This document shows, piece after piece, positions 1 through 12,296 of a stretch of 64,000 bases of DNA; position 1 is the stretch's first letter; every line of letters starts with the position of its first letter. Source of the DNA: Voacanga thouarsii. Lineage: Eukaryota; Streptophyta; Magnoliopsida; Gentianales; Apocynaceae. Where the stretch lies: NCBI GenBank assembly GCA_026120185.1, contig JANUWF010001184.1, positions 248,001-312,000 of the forward strand. The letters are read 5' to 3'. The notes beneath the pieces are model-generated. The model did no database searches. It saw nothing but the letters and a program-made list of their open reading frames with translations, and was not told the DNA's origin. Made by a program: the position numbers and the translations under genes.

Positions 1-1234
1 CTTGTCAAAAGACCCAGACTTGCATCTCATCAGTTAAATGTAACCAAACCTTGTATAATCATCCGTGAAAGTGATGAAGTACTCAAAACCTCCTCTAGCT
101 GGTATAGACAAAGGATTACACACATCAGTGTGAACAAGACTCAATACCTCTTTGACTCTATCTGCCTTTGGGGTAAATGACCTTTTGGTCATCTTTCCCA
201 TTAGGTAAGATTTACACTGAGGCTAATTTTTCAATCTCAACGAGCCCAAAGGCCCATCATATATTAGCCTCTAAATCTTGGTTGAGTTGATGTGACCCAA
301 CCTTAGATGCTAAAGGTATGAGTCATTGACATTGGTCGTTCTCTTCTTAGTTAAAGATTCATATCGAGCATTATTTAATTGATTGTTAATAGGGTTCAAG
401 AAGAATAGATTTCCATACATGTGTCCAGTACATAAAATTTCTCCATTTCTACTGATTGAAATACCAGAATGTAAAGAGATAGAATATCCTTGATTTATTA
501 CTTTTGCAACTGAAATCAAATTCTAACGAAACCCAAGTATATATAAAATATCTTATAAAACCAATTTTCCATTACAATAAAAAATAAGATTCAACTCTCT
601 CACTTCAAGGGCCTAGACATGTACTCCATTTCCTACGCGTAGCCCATGTTCGCCCTTCTTAAGTCTTCTAATCTTTCTAAACCCTTGCAAGGAGTTATAG
701 AGATCAGTGGCTCTTGAATCAACAATCCAAGTGGAAGTTGATCCAACCATTGATAGAGACTCTAGATAGAAAACATTACTTGTGGGGTTTTTCTTGGCTT
801 GAAGATCTAGACACTTTTTTTTTCCAGTGTCCCTTCTTCCCACATTTGAAGTACTTGCCCTTTGGTTTGCCTTTGGGCTGGGTTTTGGGTTGGGCCGTTG
901 CGTTTCCTTACTTCCTTTTGAACTTTTTTCGCTTGGGCCTAGTTCTTGAGGAAGATGCCTTAGCAATCATAGCCTTTGATTGAGGCTCCATGACCTTCTT
1001 TGCCATATGGAGTTCCTTCATTAATTTAGTTAAACTCATGTTTAATTTGTTCATGTTGTAATTCAACTTGAACTAAGTAAAGGAACCCCGTAGAGACTTG
1101 AGAACCATATCCACTTGGCTCTCGGGATTAATGACAGCCCCTAATATTTCTACTTCCTCTAAAGCAGCAATCATCTTGAGCATGTGCTCTCTAACTGATG
1201 CTCCCTCAGCCATCTTAGTATTGATTTATTGGAT
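1..1234 (-). pseudogene. Copia family A gag-pol fragment, cut by window edge
   Basis: Reading on the minus strand from 1234 down, the translation gives the end of a Copia gag (residues like MAEGASVREHMLKM near 1210-1170), a basic stretch with a damaged zinc knuckle (about 880-800; first Cys codon now TAC), and the retropepsin active site near 720-706, which reads DSRAT instead of DSGAT. The GAG-pre-integrase region follows (519-310), then the start of the integrase core (HTDVC near 130). Reading frames are interrupted by stops and shifts, so this is a dead copy. The same protein order and wording recur on the plus strand at 63116-64000 and 28934-30515, which defines family A. The element continues beyond base 1. 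Its upstream end stops at the LTR beginning at 1235, which lies in the opposite orientation. Confidence 0.85.
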
Positions 1235-2977
1235 TGTATGCCCTTTTAGACTAGGTTTCTAATGTAAAATCGAATATTTTAATAAAAAAATTTATTTTCA
1301 GAAATTATTTGTGTATTTACTTTTTTTTTGTGCACAATTTTTGTTTAGAACAGACCCATTGTGTTTAAATAAGTGATCCATGTGAATAGTGGTCTTTCAC
1401 AGTAAGGTATAAATCATGGGTTATTTAACACATAAACATTTGTTCTTAACCTATTGATGAGACTGGGAATCTCATCATGTTTAGGTTATTATGTTATGAA
1501 TTCCAAATGGGGAATGGCTTACCTTTAGCCAGTGAGTAGTCCACTCACTTCATGGCATAAGTGTACTTCGAATACGTAGGATAGGACCTGTAGTAGTGGT
1601 TTCTAAAAGTACTATATGATTGAAACCTAGACTACTACCGCTACAGCGTGGACTAGTACTCTACGACTTAAGTATGAGTTGGTGGTCTGACGAAGCTAGA
1701 AGCATATGCTTTGATATGCTATAGTTGAGGTTCTATAGTAGAACCAATATACTTGTGTATTGGGTATATGTAACTAGTTAGTTAAGATAGACTTGTACAA
1801 GATAGTTTTTGCACTATATCGCCCCTTGTGGTTGTCCGAATGGTCTAAAATGTCCAAGGCCCTAGGAAACATGACTCGGATGTTTGCTTTAGGGTAGCTC
1901 CCTTGGAAAGTAGAAACATTCCAGGAAGTCGTGGATCATTGGACTATAAGCCTAAGGATGGTAGATGTCATTTAGAGAGGTGTTAGTACACTTTTTCCTC
2001 TCTAAATGTACGGCGATGTGTAGAGGGGTATTTTAGTCATTTCACCGGTAGGTCGGACACTTTGCTAACGCAGTATTGTCCTTGGGGTTAGTATTTCCTT
2101 GTGGTTATATTAGGAAATATTTAAAATGCAAAATATAGCTATTTATATGGGAAGGGTATTTTGGTCATTTTAGTAGCCAAGGCGGTGTCTTTTGGTCCCC
2201 AGTATAGATCGTGAGTCCTAATTAAATGCGGGCTAAAGAATTGATCTTAAATTAAATGAAATTTATTTTATTTAAGTAGCTTGATTTAATTATTGGGCTA
2301 GAGTAAAATAAAGGTCCATGGAGAGAGAGATTTAATTAAATTAGTTTGGTGGGTTAATTAATTATTCAGGGTTTTGGCCCAATTTGAATAATTAAAGATT
2401 AACCTGGGACTAAACTCATATAGGCTTAATTAATTGGACTAGTTTATTTGGGCTGAAAATTTAATTATTAATTGGGCCATTTATTTGGTTTTAGTTAGAA
2501 TAATTAATTAAGCCCAAAAGGTTAAACGAAGAGTCCATTGGCGCAATCCAGTTTAACCTAGGGGTTTTATTTAGGTTAAACAGGAGAAAAGAAAACAATG
2601 TTGTTTTTCCAAGGTTTTCCTCTCTGTGAAAAAACCAGACATTTTTTCTCTTCCTCTCCAGAAAATATTCTTTGGCCCTTAGGTTGTTTCACCAAAATGA
2701 TATTAGGCAGGCCATATACTGGAAGATCAAGAGCTAGACGTTCACCTACATGCAAAGAAGAATTATAAGGCTTGCAGGAATTACACCAGAGGTTTCCACG
2801 AGCGTGCCTAACCCAGTTCCGCATATTCCAGTTCAGCCGATTTTGAGGACAAGAAGAGGTAATGAGGGAAAATTTATGTTTTTTTTTCTTTTTTTCTTCT
2901 TCATGCAGGTGTGCTGTGTTTTTTTCGTTGTTCCTTGGCTGGTTTTTTGCTATGTTTCGCTCGCAATTGTATCTTCA
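1235..2977 (+). repeat. LTR of Copia family A, full length
   Basis: The repeat begins TGTATGCCC and ends CTTCA directly before a primer-binding site, as an LTR should. Related copies occur at 5613-7372 (minus), 46055-48015 and 52840-53810. At about 1743 bp it is near the full length of the family. Unlike the copies at 5613 and 52840 it lacks the GC-rich cassette near its 3' end. The preceding bases (TTATTGGAT) resemble the internal 3' end seen before the LTR at 52840, so a little internal sequence may be included on the left. Confidence 0.85.
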
Positions 2978-2979
2978 AT

Positions 2980-2991
2980 TGGTATCAGAGG
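2980..2991 (+). promoter_or_regulatory. Primer-binding site, initiator tRNA-Met type
   Basis: TGGTATCAGAGG lies two bases after the LTR end. The plant initiator tRNA-Met complement is TGGTATCAGAGC, so one base differs. This site primes minus-strand DNA synthesis in Copia elements. Confidence 0.85.
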
Positions 2992-4649
2992 ATGAAGATA
3001 TTTGCACATATAAGAAGCCTATATGCTAGTTAACAAAATCGGATAGTTATGTGTGATTAACTGTGATCTTTCGCTGGTTTTTTGGTATGGATAGAGGGCT
3101 TGTTAAACCTCTTGGATGAAGGAATAGGTGAGATGTAATTCACTATTTTTCAAAGAATAAATCGTGTAAACCCAATTTTAATGGGTATAGGTGGTTGTTG
3201 GTTTTTGGTTTTATTGATTTTGGTTTAAATCGGAGGGCAAAAGCAAGAAAATCCATTGCAGAAAAAAACCAAAAGAAAACGCAGAAGAAGAATTCGCACT
3301 AGAATTTCTGATGCAGAAGGTACTGTTCATCGGCTCGGCTCAGTGAGCCGAGCCCCCGACAACAGTCCATGTACCAAGAGTAATCAAGACGGCTTGACTC
3401 GGCTTGGAGGGTTCCGGCTCGGCTGCATGCGAGTGAAATTGAATTGCAGATTTGCAATTCAATTGCGAAATCCGGAAATCTTCACGCGGGTCAGCATCGG
3501 GGCGGGTCGCGGGCTTGGATGGTCCATGAGGTAGACGTTCCGGTGCGGCGGGTGTTGTGGACCGCTGACCAGAATGGCTTTGTTCCTGTGTGGGGGTGTA
3601 GTGAACCAATGGGATTTTTTTTCCCCTGTAATTTTCTTGCATTTTCTTTTTTGTTTTGGGGTCCATACTAGGCGAAGTTAATATTTTTGCAATATTTTTT
3701 ATTCATGGAATATATTTGCATGAAAAATATTAGTATGGGATTTTAGGATTAAACAAAATCATTAATTAATTAATTAATTAATGTTTTTAATTCTATTATT
3801 TGGGCACTTAGGTTTAAAAATAGAAAAGCATGAAAATGTTTACTGTTTTCTAGCATGTTTTTTTTTTTTTTTTTTGGTGTACCTATGTGTGCCTTTTCTC
3901 AAAGGCCAAAGTCTTTGGGAACATTTTTGACAAGAAAAACATTTTTCTTCAAAAAATTAAATGGTTATTTTAATTTGTACAAAAATTAATCCTTGAATAT
4001 TTTCTCAAAGGATTTAATCATTGACATGGAAAATATATTAGATTTAGATATTTTTGTAAATTAAAATGGAAAGCCATTTTGTTTTATTTTGCACTAGAAA
4101 AATTGTTTTGTCAAATAAACTTGAGACCAAAGTCTCTAGAAAGTTTTAATTGGAAATTTTTTTGAAATCATTAAGTTTTAACTTGAATAAAATTAGTCCA
4201 AAGAAAAAGCTCTCAAAGGATATAAACCTTGACATAGAAATTTTAGTGGACTTAGATATTTTATTTTTGAGTTAAGGAAAAACTTATTTGAAATTTCAAA
4301 AGGATATTTTTCCAGAAAATCTTTATTTTAAAAGACTAAGTGGGAGAGGGGTTCCAATGGCCCCACGGCTTCCATCACAGTCCTCATTAGAGATCGTGGG
4401 TCCCCTTGCGTCACCTTGGGAGTGAACCCGTATAAGATGGGGATACTACAAGGATCTAGATCTAATGGAAGGATGTAATTAATAACTCGAGGCACGTACT
4501 ATGATCGGCCAGCCCACATTGGAGGTTATAGTGCGAGGTATGTCCATAGGAAATAAGATGAAACGGCCATCCCACGATGGAGTTATCCTCTAGATCATTA
4601 CCTAGAAGGGGAATTAATTTGTGGTGGTTAATACACTTAGCTAAATGGC
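2992..4649 (+). other. 5' leader of Copia family A, no gag attached
   Basis: This noncoding leader aligns along its length with 53825-55340, where the same leader runs on into gag. It contains TTAATTAA repeats (near 3765) and a block near 4360-4600 (ccccacggcttccatcac and following) that is shared with 55057-55320. It stops before the gag start codon and switches to inverted sequence near 4650-4668. Open frames on both strands at 3256-3671 fall in a GC-rich stretch and show no family resemblance. Confidence 0.7.
3331..3430 (+). other. GC-rich palindromic cassette in the leader
   Basis: The segment 3332-3354 is a perfect inverted repeat: arms GGCTCGGCTCA and TGAGCCGAGCC around a single G. Further CGGCT-type words follow at 3393-3425. 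The block stands out from the AT-rich surroundings. It occupies the same region of the leader as the GGCGCCGGC words at 54125-54215 in the other family-A copy, but the words themselves differ. Confidence 0.7.
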
Positions 4650-4666
4650 TTGTGGTGGTTAATACA
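4619..4666. repeat. 17-bp direct repeat at the fold-back junction
   Basis: TTGTGGTGGTTAATACA occurs at 4619-4635 and again at 4650-4666, just where plus-oriented leader gives way to minus-oriented leader. A short duplication at a junction suits a repair or template-switch origin for the inverted pair. Confidence 0.7.
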
Positions 4667-5598
4667 AGTTTATTTGACAAAACAATTTTTCTTGTGCCAA
4701 ACTAAAACAAAATGGCTTTCTATTTTAACCTTACAAAAATATCTAAATCCAATATATTTTCTATGTCAAGGATTAAATCCTTTGAAAAAATATCTAAGGA
4801 TTAATTTTTGTTCAAGCTAAAATAACCATTTAATTTGTAGAAAAATATTTTCCTTGTTAAAAACATTCCCAAAGACTTTGGTCTTTGAGAAAACGTGCAC
4901 ATAGGTACCAAAAATAAATAGTATGCCAGAAAACAGTAGACGTTTTCATGCTCTTCTATTATTAAAACTAAGTGCCCAGATAATAGAATTAAACACATTA
5001 ATTAATTAATTAATGGTCTTGTTTAATCCTAAAATCTCTTACTAATATTTTTCATGCAAAAATATTCCTTGAATATTAACTATTGCAAAATATTAACTTC
5101 GCCTAGTATGGACCCCAAAGCCAAAATAAATTGCAAGAAAAATAACAAGGAAATTTTTTTAAAAAAAAAATTCCTTGGTCCACTGCACCCACCGCACAGA
5201 ACCAAGACCCACGAGAAAACAGTGCGGACCGGCCTTCTAGACCCTAGCCAATGCCGGTTCGGCTCTGTTCGCCTCTTCCTACAATTTTTTTTCTGCTATG
5301 TTCTTCGATGAATTTCCTCTATTTTTTTGTACGACTTTTGGCTTTGATGGCTCTCCTATTTCAAACCGAATACCATGAAATCAACTAAAACCAACAACCG
5401 CCTATACCCATAAACATTGGGCTTACACAATTTATTAAGGAAAATAGTAGATTACAGATTCCTATACCTCCACCCATGAGGTTTAATAGAGAGTCTAACC
5501 ATACCATATACAGCGAAGGATCGCAATTTTAATCACACATATGTGTCCAGTTTTATTCATCTAGATGCATGCTCCCTATATTTTCACAAAACCTTCAA
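4667..5598 (-). other. 5' leader of Copia family A, inverted copy
   Basis: This is the reverse-strand counterpart of about 2992-4127, sharing the TTAATTAA run near 5000 and the word CCTAGTATGGACCCC near 5103. It carries no gag. Its far end stops abruptly at 4668, so about 500 bp of leader present in the plus-strand arm is missing. Confidence 0.7.
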
Positions 5599-5610
5599 GC
5601 TCTAATACCA
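5599..5610 (-). promoter_or_regulatory. Primer-binding site, initiator tRNA-Met type
   Basis: On the minus strand this reads TGGTATTAGAGC, one base away from the initiator tRNA-Met complement. It lies two bases beyond the LTR end at 5613. Confidence 0.85.
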
Positions 5611-5612
5611 AT

Positions 5613-7372
5613 TGAAGGCACGGAAAGTGGGAAAACATAAGAACAGGGATTCCAAGGCAGGGCCGGCTCCGGCTGCCCTAGCCAGCGCGGTTGCGCCCTG
5701 TCCAAATCCCAAGGTTTTAAAATTTTTACCTTTCCTTCTAGTTCTCAAAGGTGACTGGACTGGAATGTGCACAACTGGGGTAGGTGTGCTGGTAGAAGCC
5801 TCTGGTGTGATTCTTCCAAGCCTCCTACTCCGCATTTGCATGTATGTGAACGCCAAACTCTTGGTATTCTAGTATATGGCCGCCTAACTACCGTTTGGTG
5901 AACAACTAATAGGCTTCAAAATTTTTCTGGAAAGAGAGAGAAAGAGAGATGCTTGGCCTTTTCCACAAAGAACAAGCCGTCTCTTAGAGAGTGTGTGACC
6001 GCCACAACGTTGTTTCCAATCCTCCGGTTTAACCTAAATAAAACCCTAGGTTAAACTGGTTTGGGCCATTGGACTCTTAGTTTAGCCTATTGGGCTTAAT
6101 TAATTATTCTAGTTAGAACCAACTTAATGGCCCAACAAATAATTAATTTTTTTCAGCCCAAATAAACCAGTCTAATTAAATAAGCCTAAATCAGTTTAGT
6201 CCCAGGTTAATCCCAAATTATTCAAACTGGGCCAAAGCCCTAAATAATTAATTAACCCACTAAACTAATTTAATTAATTCTCTCGCTCCATGGACCTTTA
6301 TTTTATTCTAGCCCAATAATTAAATTAGGCTACTTAAATAAAATAAATTCCATTTAATTCAAGAACAATTCTTTAGCCCCTATTTAATTAGGACTCACAG
6401 TCTATACGGGGACCAAAAAACACACCACCTTGGCTACTAAAATGACCAAAATACCCTTGTCATATAAATAGATGTATTTTGCATTTTAAATATTTCCTAA
6501 TATCACCATAAGAAAATATTGACCCCAGGGACAATGGTATGTTAGCAAAGTCTCCGACCTACAAGTGTAATGACTAAAATACCCCTTTATATATCGTCGT
6601 ACATTCAAAGAGGAAGAAGTGTACTAACACATTTCTAAATGACATCTACCATCCTTAGGCCTCTAGTCCAATGATCCACGACTTCCTAGATTGTTTCCAC
6701 TTTCCAAGGGATCCTAAAGCAAACATTCAAGTTATGTTTCCCAGGGCCCTGGATATTTAGATCATTCAGACAACCACAAGGGGCAAAATAGTATAGAAAC
6801 TATCTTGTACAAGTCTATCTTAACTAACTAGTCACACATACCCAACATGCAAGTGTATTGGCCCTACGATAGAACCTCAACTATAGCATATCAAAGCATA
6901 TGCTTCTAGCTCTGTCAGACCACCAACTTATACTCAAGTCGTAGAGTACTGGTCCACACTGTAGTAGTAGTAGTCTAGGTTTCTACCATATAGTACTTTT
7001 AGAAACCACTACTACAAGTCCTGTTGTACATATTCGAAATACGATTATGTCATGAAGTGAGTGGACTACTCACTGGCTAAAGGCAAGTCATTCCCCATTT
7101 AGAATTCACAACATAATAACCTAGACATGATGAGATTCCCATTCTCATCAATCGGTTAAGAACAAAAGTTTATGTGTTAAGTAACCCGTGATCCATACCT
7201 TACTGTGAAAGACCTCCATTCACATGAACCACTTACCTAAACACAATGGGTCTTTTCCAAATGTAATTATACACAAATAAAATTATAAATTCACAAATAA
7301 TTTCTGAAAATAAATTCTTTTCTTAAAACATTCGATTTTTTACATCAGAAAGCTAGTCTAAGAGGGCATACA
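5613..7372 (-). repeat. LTR of Copia family A, inverted copy
   Basis: On the minus strand it begins TGTATGCCCTCT at 7372 and ends CCTTCA at 5613 before the primer-binding site, giving about 1760 bp. It carries the GC-rich cassette (5661-5697: GGCCGGCTCCGGCT, then GCCAGCGCGGTTGCGCC) that the 1235 copy lacks. The flank at 7373-7379 (TCCCAAT) is the complement of ATTGGGA, which also precedes the LTR at 52840, so a few bases of internal 3' end remain. Confidence 0.85.
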
Positions 7373-7501
7373 TCCCAATGGGAGAATAGCAAAGGTTCCA
7401 GCTTAGAAGAAGAGCAAGGTTCAGGTTTAGAGAGGAGAGAAAAGGAGCAAGAGATGCTTCATCAGCACAGTTCTAAGTAAGAGTTAATTTTTTTTTGTCA
7501 C

Positions 7502-8921
7502 ATGGAGGTAAAATATTTTATTATGGATTCTTTAAATATCACATATATGAAGAATGGGATTTTACCTCTATTGTTTTATGGAAAGATTGACTTCACTCTG
7601 TGGCAATGCACAACACAAGACTATTTAGTGCAGCAAGGTCTTGATTTTGCATTAGAAGATGAGAAACCAGAAAGGATGAAGGATTCAGATTAGTGTATTA
7701 TCCAAAAAAGGTGGTCAGCAATATTCGGTTAGTATTGGCTCCACATATTAAAGTTACAGTGTTGAAACAGATATCACCTAAGAAGATGTGGGAGACTTTA
7801 GATAAAAATCATACATTGAAGACATTGACTAATCGTTTGATGATGAAGATGGATCTATATTCTCTTAAGATGGAAGAAAGAGGTAACATTATTGACCATA
7901 TAAATAAATTTAATGAGTTAGTATCTCGACTTGAAAATTCAGGGGAGAAGATTGAAGATGAGGAGCAAGCATTACTCTTGTTAGCTTCTCTACCCAAATC
8001 GTACACGCCATTGGTGCAGTCACTTCTTGCAGGAAAAAGCACACTGCAACTGAATGAGATGCAAAGTCGTTAAAAGAAAATCACCAGATGATAAAAGAAA
8101 ATCACTGTGAAAATAGTCTAGTACTAGCTATAGAGAGTTGGAGAAGAGGGAGGAGTCGAAGTAAAAGGAGAGGTGATCAAAGAAGATGAAAATCCTACCA
8201 AAGTGATAATAGTGACCTTGAGTGCTATTACTGTGGGGAGATTGGTCATATCCAAAGTCGTTGCCCAAAAAGGAAAGAGGATTTAAAAGCTCTAAGAGAA
8301 CAAATGAGGGACAAGGCAAAAGTAAGTGATTCCTTTACAAATATGGTTATGAGCGATGATCTATTATTGATGAGATGCTTGGATAATACTGTTGATGAGA
8401 AGCATTCAAATTAGATAATGGATTCTGCATCAGACTTGCATATTTGCAAGGACCAAGACATGTTCGATGAATTGCAATTGTGGAATTTTGGCCACATCAA
8501 TGTGGGAAACAACTCTAAGATGAAGGTTGAAGGCGTTGGACGAGTCTGCCTTAAGCTCCACAATGATGAAGTCAAAATACTTCCTGATGTAAGGTATGTT
8601 CCTGATTCTAGTGTCAACATTATTTCATTAGGTATGATGGCATCAAAAGGATACAAGTATGTTGGAGTTGGGAAGTCTTGCAAAATATACAAACGGAACT
8701 ATTTGGTTATGCAAGGGAGAAAGAAGAGCAAAAACATCTACCATCTTAATGGTCATTCCTTAAAGAAGCGACTTAAAGGAAGTAAAACGGAAGAAGCAAC
8801 AGAGAAGAAGACTACAAAGACTTGGAATAGAGTTACATTTTCAGATTCTATTGTAATTTGGGAAATTGAGAAAAAGGGAGGATTTGTTGAGTTTTTCTCA
8901 ATCCCACATGGGATAATTTAA
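7502..8921 (+). pseudogene. Tnt1-like Copia gag-protease, broken
   Basis: Three frames make one Copia polyprotein start. The gag N-terminus is at 7502-7692. The UBN2-type gag core is at 7693-8073, with wording such as IEDEEQALLLLASLPKSY. A CCHC zinc knuckle lies at 8223-8264 (C-YY-C-GEIG-H-IQSR-C). After a TAG stop at 8412 comes the protease domain (8418-8921), whose active site reads DSASD where DSGAS is usual, followed by the common VRYVPDSSVNIISLG stretch. There are at least two frameshifts. The protein closes with a short lysine-rich tail and a stop, and no integrase or reverse transcriptase follows. This is a different Copia family from family A. It could be a gag-only non-autonomous element or a simple truncation. 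Confidence 0.8.
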
Positions 8922-9270
8922 AGAAGAGTAAGGAAGGCTTTACCTATAAATAAGTTAGTGTTGTTTTAGGGAGAGTGCACCAACTCATTGAACCTAGTAA
9001 ATTAGGAGATTTTTTGGCCTTGAGTTATTTTGTGAGGGTTTGTAATTTTGTCCGTCCAAAAATTATATAGTGGAGTGTTTCCCTTCGGGATTGTGGATGT
9101 AGGTCTAATTGAGAGACCGAACCACGTTAAATTTTCGTGTTATGTTTTATTTATTATTTTCTTTCCTCTTTTCTATATATTTGTGTGTTGCTTTCGTTGC
9201 CCATCCCAACAATTAGTACTCTCAAAATCATTGCAAAGATTTCCTTGGCTAGATTGGAGTGAGGAATTGT
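8922..9270 (+). other. Probable 3' end or LTR remnant of the Tnt1-like unit
   Basis: The noncoding sequence after the gag-protease has a stretch ending CCATCCCAACA near 9212, then AATTAGTACTCTC. Copia LTRs of this group often end in AACA followed by a primer-binding site like TTGGTATCAGAG, and this may be a decayed version. No second LTR copy is present in the window, so the call is tentative. Confidence 0.35.
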
Positions 9271-9800
9271 AATATTGCTGTTTTTTTGGATTTGGGTGGG
9301 TGTGTGCATGAACTGACCGAAATTAGCGATTTTCAAGAATTCCAGTTTTGGTAAAATGGGGTAGGCTTTCAACTACATATATATATTTTTTCTGTTGTGG
9401 AATGGCTGGAACTTGCTAGGGTTTTGTTTTGTTTGTGTAGGTGTCTACTTTTGTTTCTAAAAACTGGTGTTGGGTTAAGCAGAAGTTCTGTGCTAGTGTG
9501 TGTAGGTGTTGGCCCAAACTGCTATTACAAAAGGCTGAAAACTACACCAAAAAGAGTTCTGATTAATTAATAGATGATAAGGCTGATACAATTTTTAGCT
9601 ATTCACAAGTATTTAAGTTAGACTCCATTAGCTCCTAAGGTGACAGCTAAAAATTGAAGGTAGCAAGGGTTTGGTGCAATTGAGAATGGCTGTTGTAACT
9701 TTCAATTAAAAACCAAATGAATACTTCAGGAAAATAGATGAAATTTAGAAGACAAAAGCTAATTGGTTTCCTCAACAAATTCGAAACTTTGAAAATAGAA
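9271..9800. other. Unassigned AT-rich stretch
   Basis: I see no coding sequence, repeat partner or RNA gene here. Confidence 0.4.
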
Positions 9801-10411
9801 GATTAGATTTAGATATAGATAAAAATACAATTAAAAATTCTGATTAATGAGTGCTCCAGCTGCTGCTTATTTGATTAATCTTTCCTAGCTATCTTCTTGT
9901 GTTTTAGTTGATCTTAAACACCTCTTAAGTGGCAGATGAATTGAAGAAAAAGGAGGGCAGAAGTTTCAGAACAAAGAGAGGAGAAAAGTTGAATGGAAAA
10001 TTCAGGTATCTTTAAAAAAATTAATAGACTTGTATAGACTTATATTTATGTGATAAAATCTACTCCTAATTACAATCAGGGTGTAATACCTTCTGATAGT
10101 AGGGGTGATTAGATTTACATATAGATATAAATATAATTAAAAATTCTTATTAATGAGGGCTCCAGTTGCTGCTTATTTGATTAATCTTTCCCAGCTATCT
10201 TCAGGTGTTTAAGTTGATCTTATACATCTCTTAAATGGCAGCTAAATTGATGAAAAATGAGGGCAGAAGTTTCAGAACAAAAAGAGAAGAAAAGTTGAAT
10301 GGAAAATTTAGGTATCTTAAAAAAGAATTAATAGATATGCATAGACTTGTATGTAATTGATAAAATCTACTCCTAATTAAAATAAGGGTGTAACACCTTC
10401 TGAGATTGGCG
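9801..10411. repeat. Two-copy tandem duplication, about 305 bp per unit
   Basis: GATTAGATTTAGATATAGAT at 9801 recurs as GATTAGATTTACATATAGAT at 10107. The units then run in parallel through GCTGCTTATTTGATTAATC and GGGCAGAAGTTTCAGAACAA to a closing GGGTGTAAYACCTTCTGA. Mismatches are scattered, so the duplication is not recent. Confidence 0.85.
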
Positions 10412-12224
10412 GGTGATCTACCCTCAAATGGCTGAAATTCCACCCTCAAATGGCTAAAATTAGAAATGCAATGCTAGAGTGACTTTAGTAGCCTAAATTA
10501 TTAATATTCAATAGATAAAGTTAACCTAAGAGATTTTATCTCAAAAATGGCGATTGAATTCCTTTCTCTTCAGCCAACCGAAATTTCCAGATCATATAAG
10601 ATATTAGTAAAGCATTTTAAATACAAAAATCTAGTTGTACAAATAATTTGTAACTCCCTACTACCTACGTACCCTAATAGGGTTGAGGAATCCTTAGAAC
10701 AAGGGGTTTTTATAACTAGGACTCACAGAAGAAATGAAATAAATGAACCAAATTTAAAATTATTACAAATCAAACTAGTACTTGCACAAGTCTCAAAACA
10801 ACAAATGTTAACTAGAGTCTCTCAAAATGAAATACAATTGAAATAAGTCTTCATTGAAAGACAACACTAATCAATCAACCTTCACAGCAGGATTGACCGG
10901 AGGGCATGATATGATAAGGTGGTGAGAAAAAAATCTTAGTAAGCCCGTGTGTGCTTAGGATGTTTCAGGGAAAATAGTTCGTGTATGCAAGTTGAGAAAC
11001 ATTTATAAAATAAAAAAAAGTATTGGCAAATCACAAATAAATTTCACGCAGCAAGGAGTGGTGTTTTCCTCTCTAATGCCATACATTGTATAAAATAAAA
11101 GCAACCACTCAAAAAAAAAAAAAAAGACATGGCGCCACACCTTATGCACTATGACAAGAGAATGTTCAGGATGCCAAACTTCGTACATTCCAATACAAGG
11201 TAGGTGTACAGCCCATCCGATGAGATACTCATCCATCTCTCACCCTAATCTACCGGTTGTCCATTCTAAAAATACATAGTCCACTTGAACTGTACTTGTT
11301 AGTTCAGATTGGTATGATCTACAAAACTGGCATCCTATCCGAGAAGGACTTACCCCTCATAGGTGGCCACTTACTGAGAGACTTATCTCAGCCCTTCAAA
11401 GACTAGTCCTAATAGTCTACCCTTATTGAGTACTCAACATTATGTTTGTCCCTTTTTAGAAAAGAAGAATAATCCAAAGTGTTTTCTTTGAAATAGCAAT
11501 TATGGTTTTTAGGAAAAGTTTAGCTTTTTGCTTTAAATTGCTTGCTTAATTTGAAATGGTTTAATTGAACAGAAAAGGAAAAATAAATTGCCCATAATTG
11601 TATTCCAAAATACATTTGCACATATATGGCAACATTTGACTTGCCAAAGTGACTATGACCTACAAACAGTTTTATGCAAAGGCTTACCTGATCTCTTTGC
11701 TTTCACTGACAAAATAGTCCTTCAAGTCAGGTTCAAGGCAATCTAGCCTCGCCTAGGGTAAACATAAGGTATAAGTCACCAATGGTTCACAACCCAGCAA
11801 CAACTGTACAATTAAATAACTCCCAACCTAATATACTTAAGCTCAACTAATCAACAACAACATCCAATTATGCTAATAATGTTTTAGGAGTTCTAAAATT
11901 AATTGATACGGTATTGTAGGGTTTACTATTAATTTATAGAATAAGAATAATTTAATATAACAATATTGATAGGTGTCATGAATAATAAATAAGCACAGAT
12001 AAAAGTATTAGTAAGAATAACAATAATAATATTAATATAAAAAGATATAAATATTAATTAATCCTAATATAATATTATTATATTTTTTTCCATATTTCAT
12101 AATGTTTAATAAAAATATTACTATTTGTTTGTTTAATAAAATAATAATATTACAAATAATTTTTAATTTTGAAAATATTAAGGTTGGTCAAAATTAATAA
12201 ATTAAATCAAATAACGATACTAAT

Positions 12225-12225
<1 letters not shown>

Positions 12226-12256
<31 letters not shown>

Positions 12257-12257
12257 C

Positions 12258-12296
<39 letters not shown>
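12226..12296 (+). repeat. Compound microsatellite (AAC)n-(GAT)n
   Basis: A run of AAC triplets passes directly into a run of GAT triplets. The open frame across it encodes only Thr and Met runs and is not a gene. Confidence 0.95.

Larger units (their letters stand above)
1235..7372. mobile_element. Fold-back pair of Copia family A LTRs and leaders
   Basis: A plus-strand LTR plus leader (1235-4127) is followed, after an unpaired spacer of about 540 bp, by a minus-strand leader plus LTR (4668-7372). Corresponding landmarks are TGTATGCCC at 1235 and its reverse complement ending at 7372, primer-binding sites at 2980 and 5610, the phrase GGGGTCCATACTAGGCGAAG near 3659 and its complement near 5115, and the TTAATTAA run near 3765 and 5000. 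The arms are about 2.9 and 2.7 kb and clearly diverged. No coding sequence is left. It may be two insertions of one family in opposite directions, or a rearrangement. Confidence 0.8.

Noticed and set aside
3256..3671. Three overlapping frames of 75-108 codons on both strands
   Set aside because: Same cause as in the other leader copy: a GC-rich cassette. No conservation as protein between the two leader copies.
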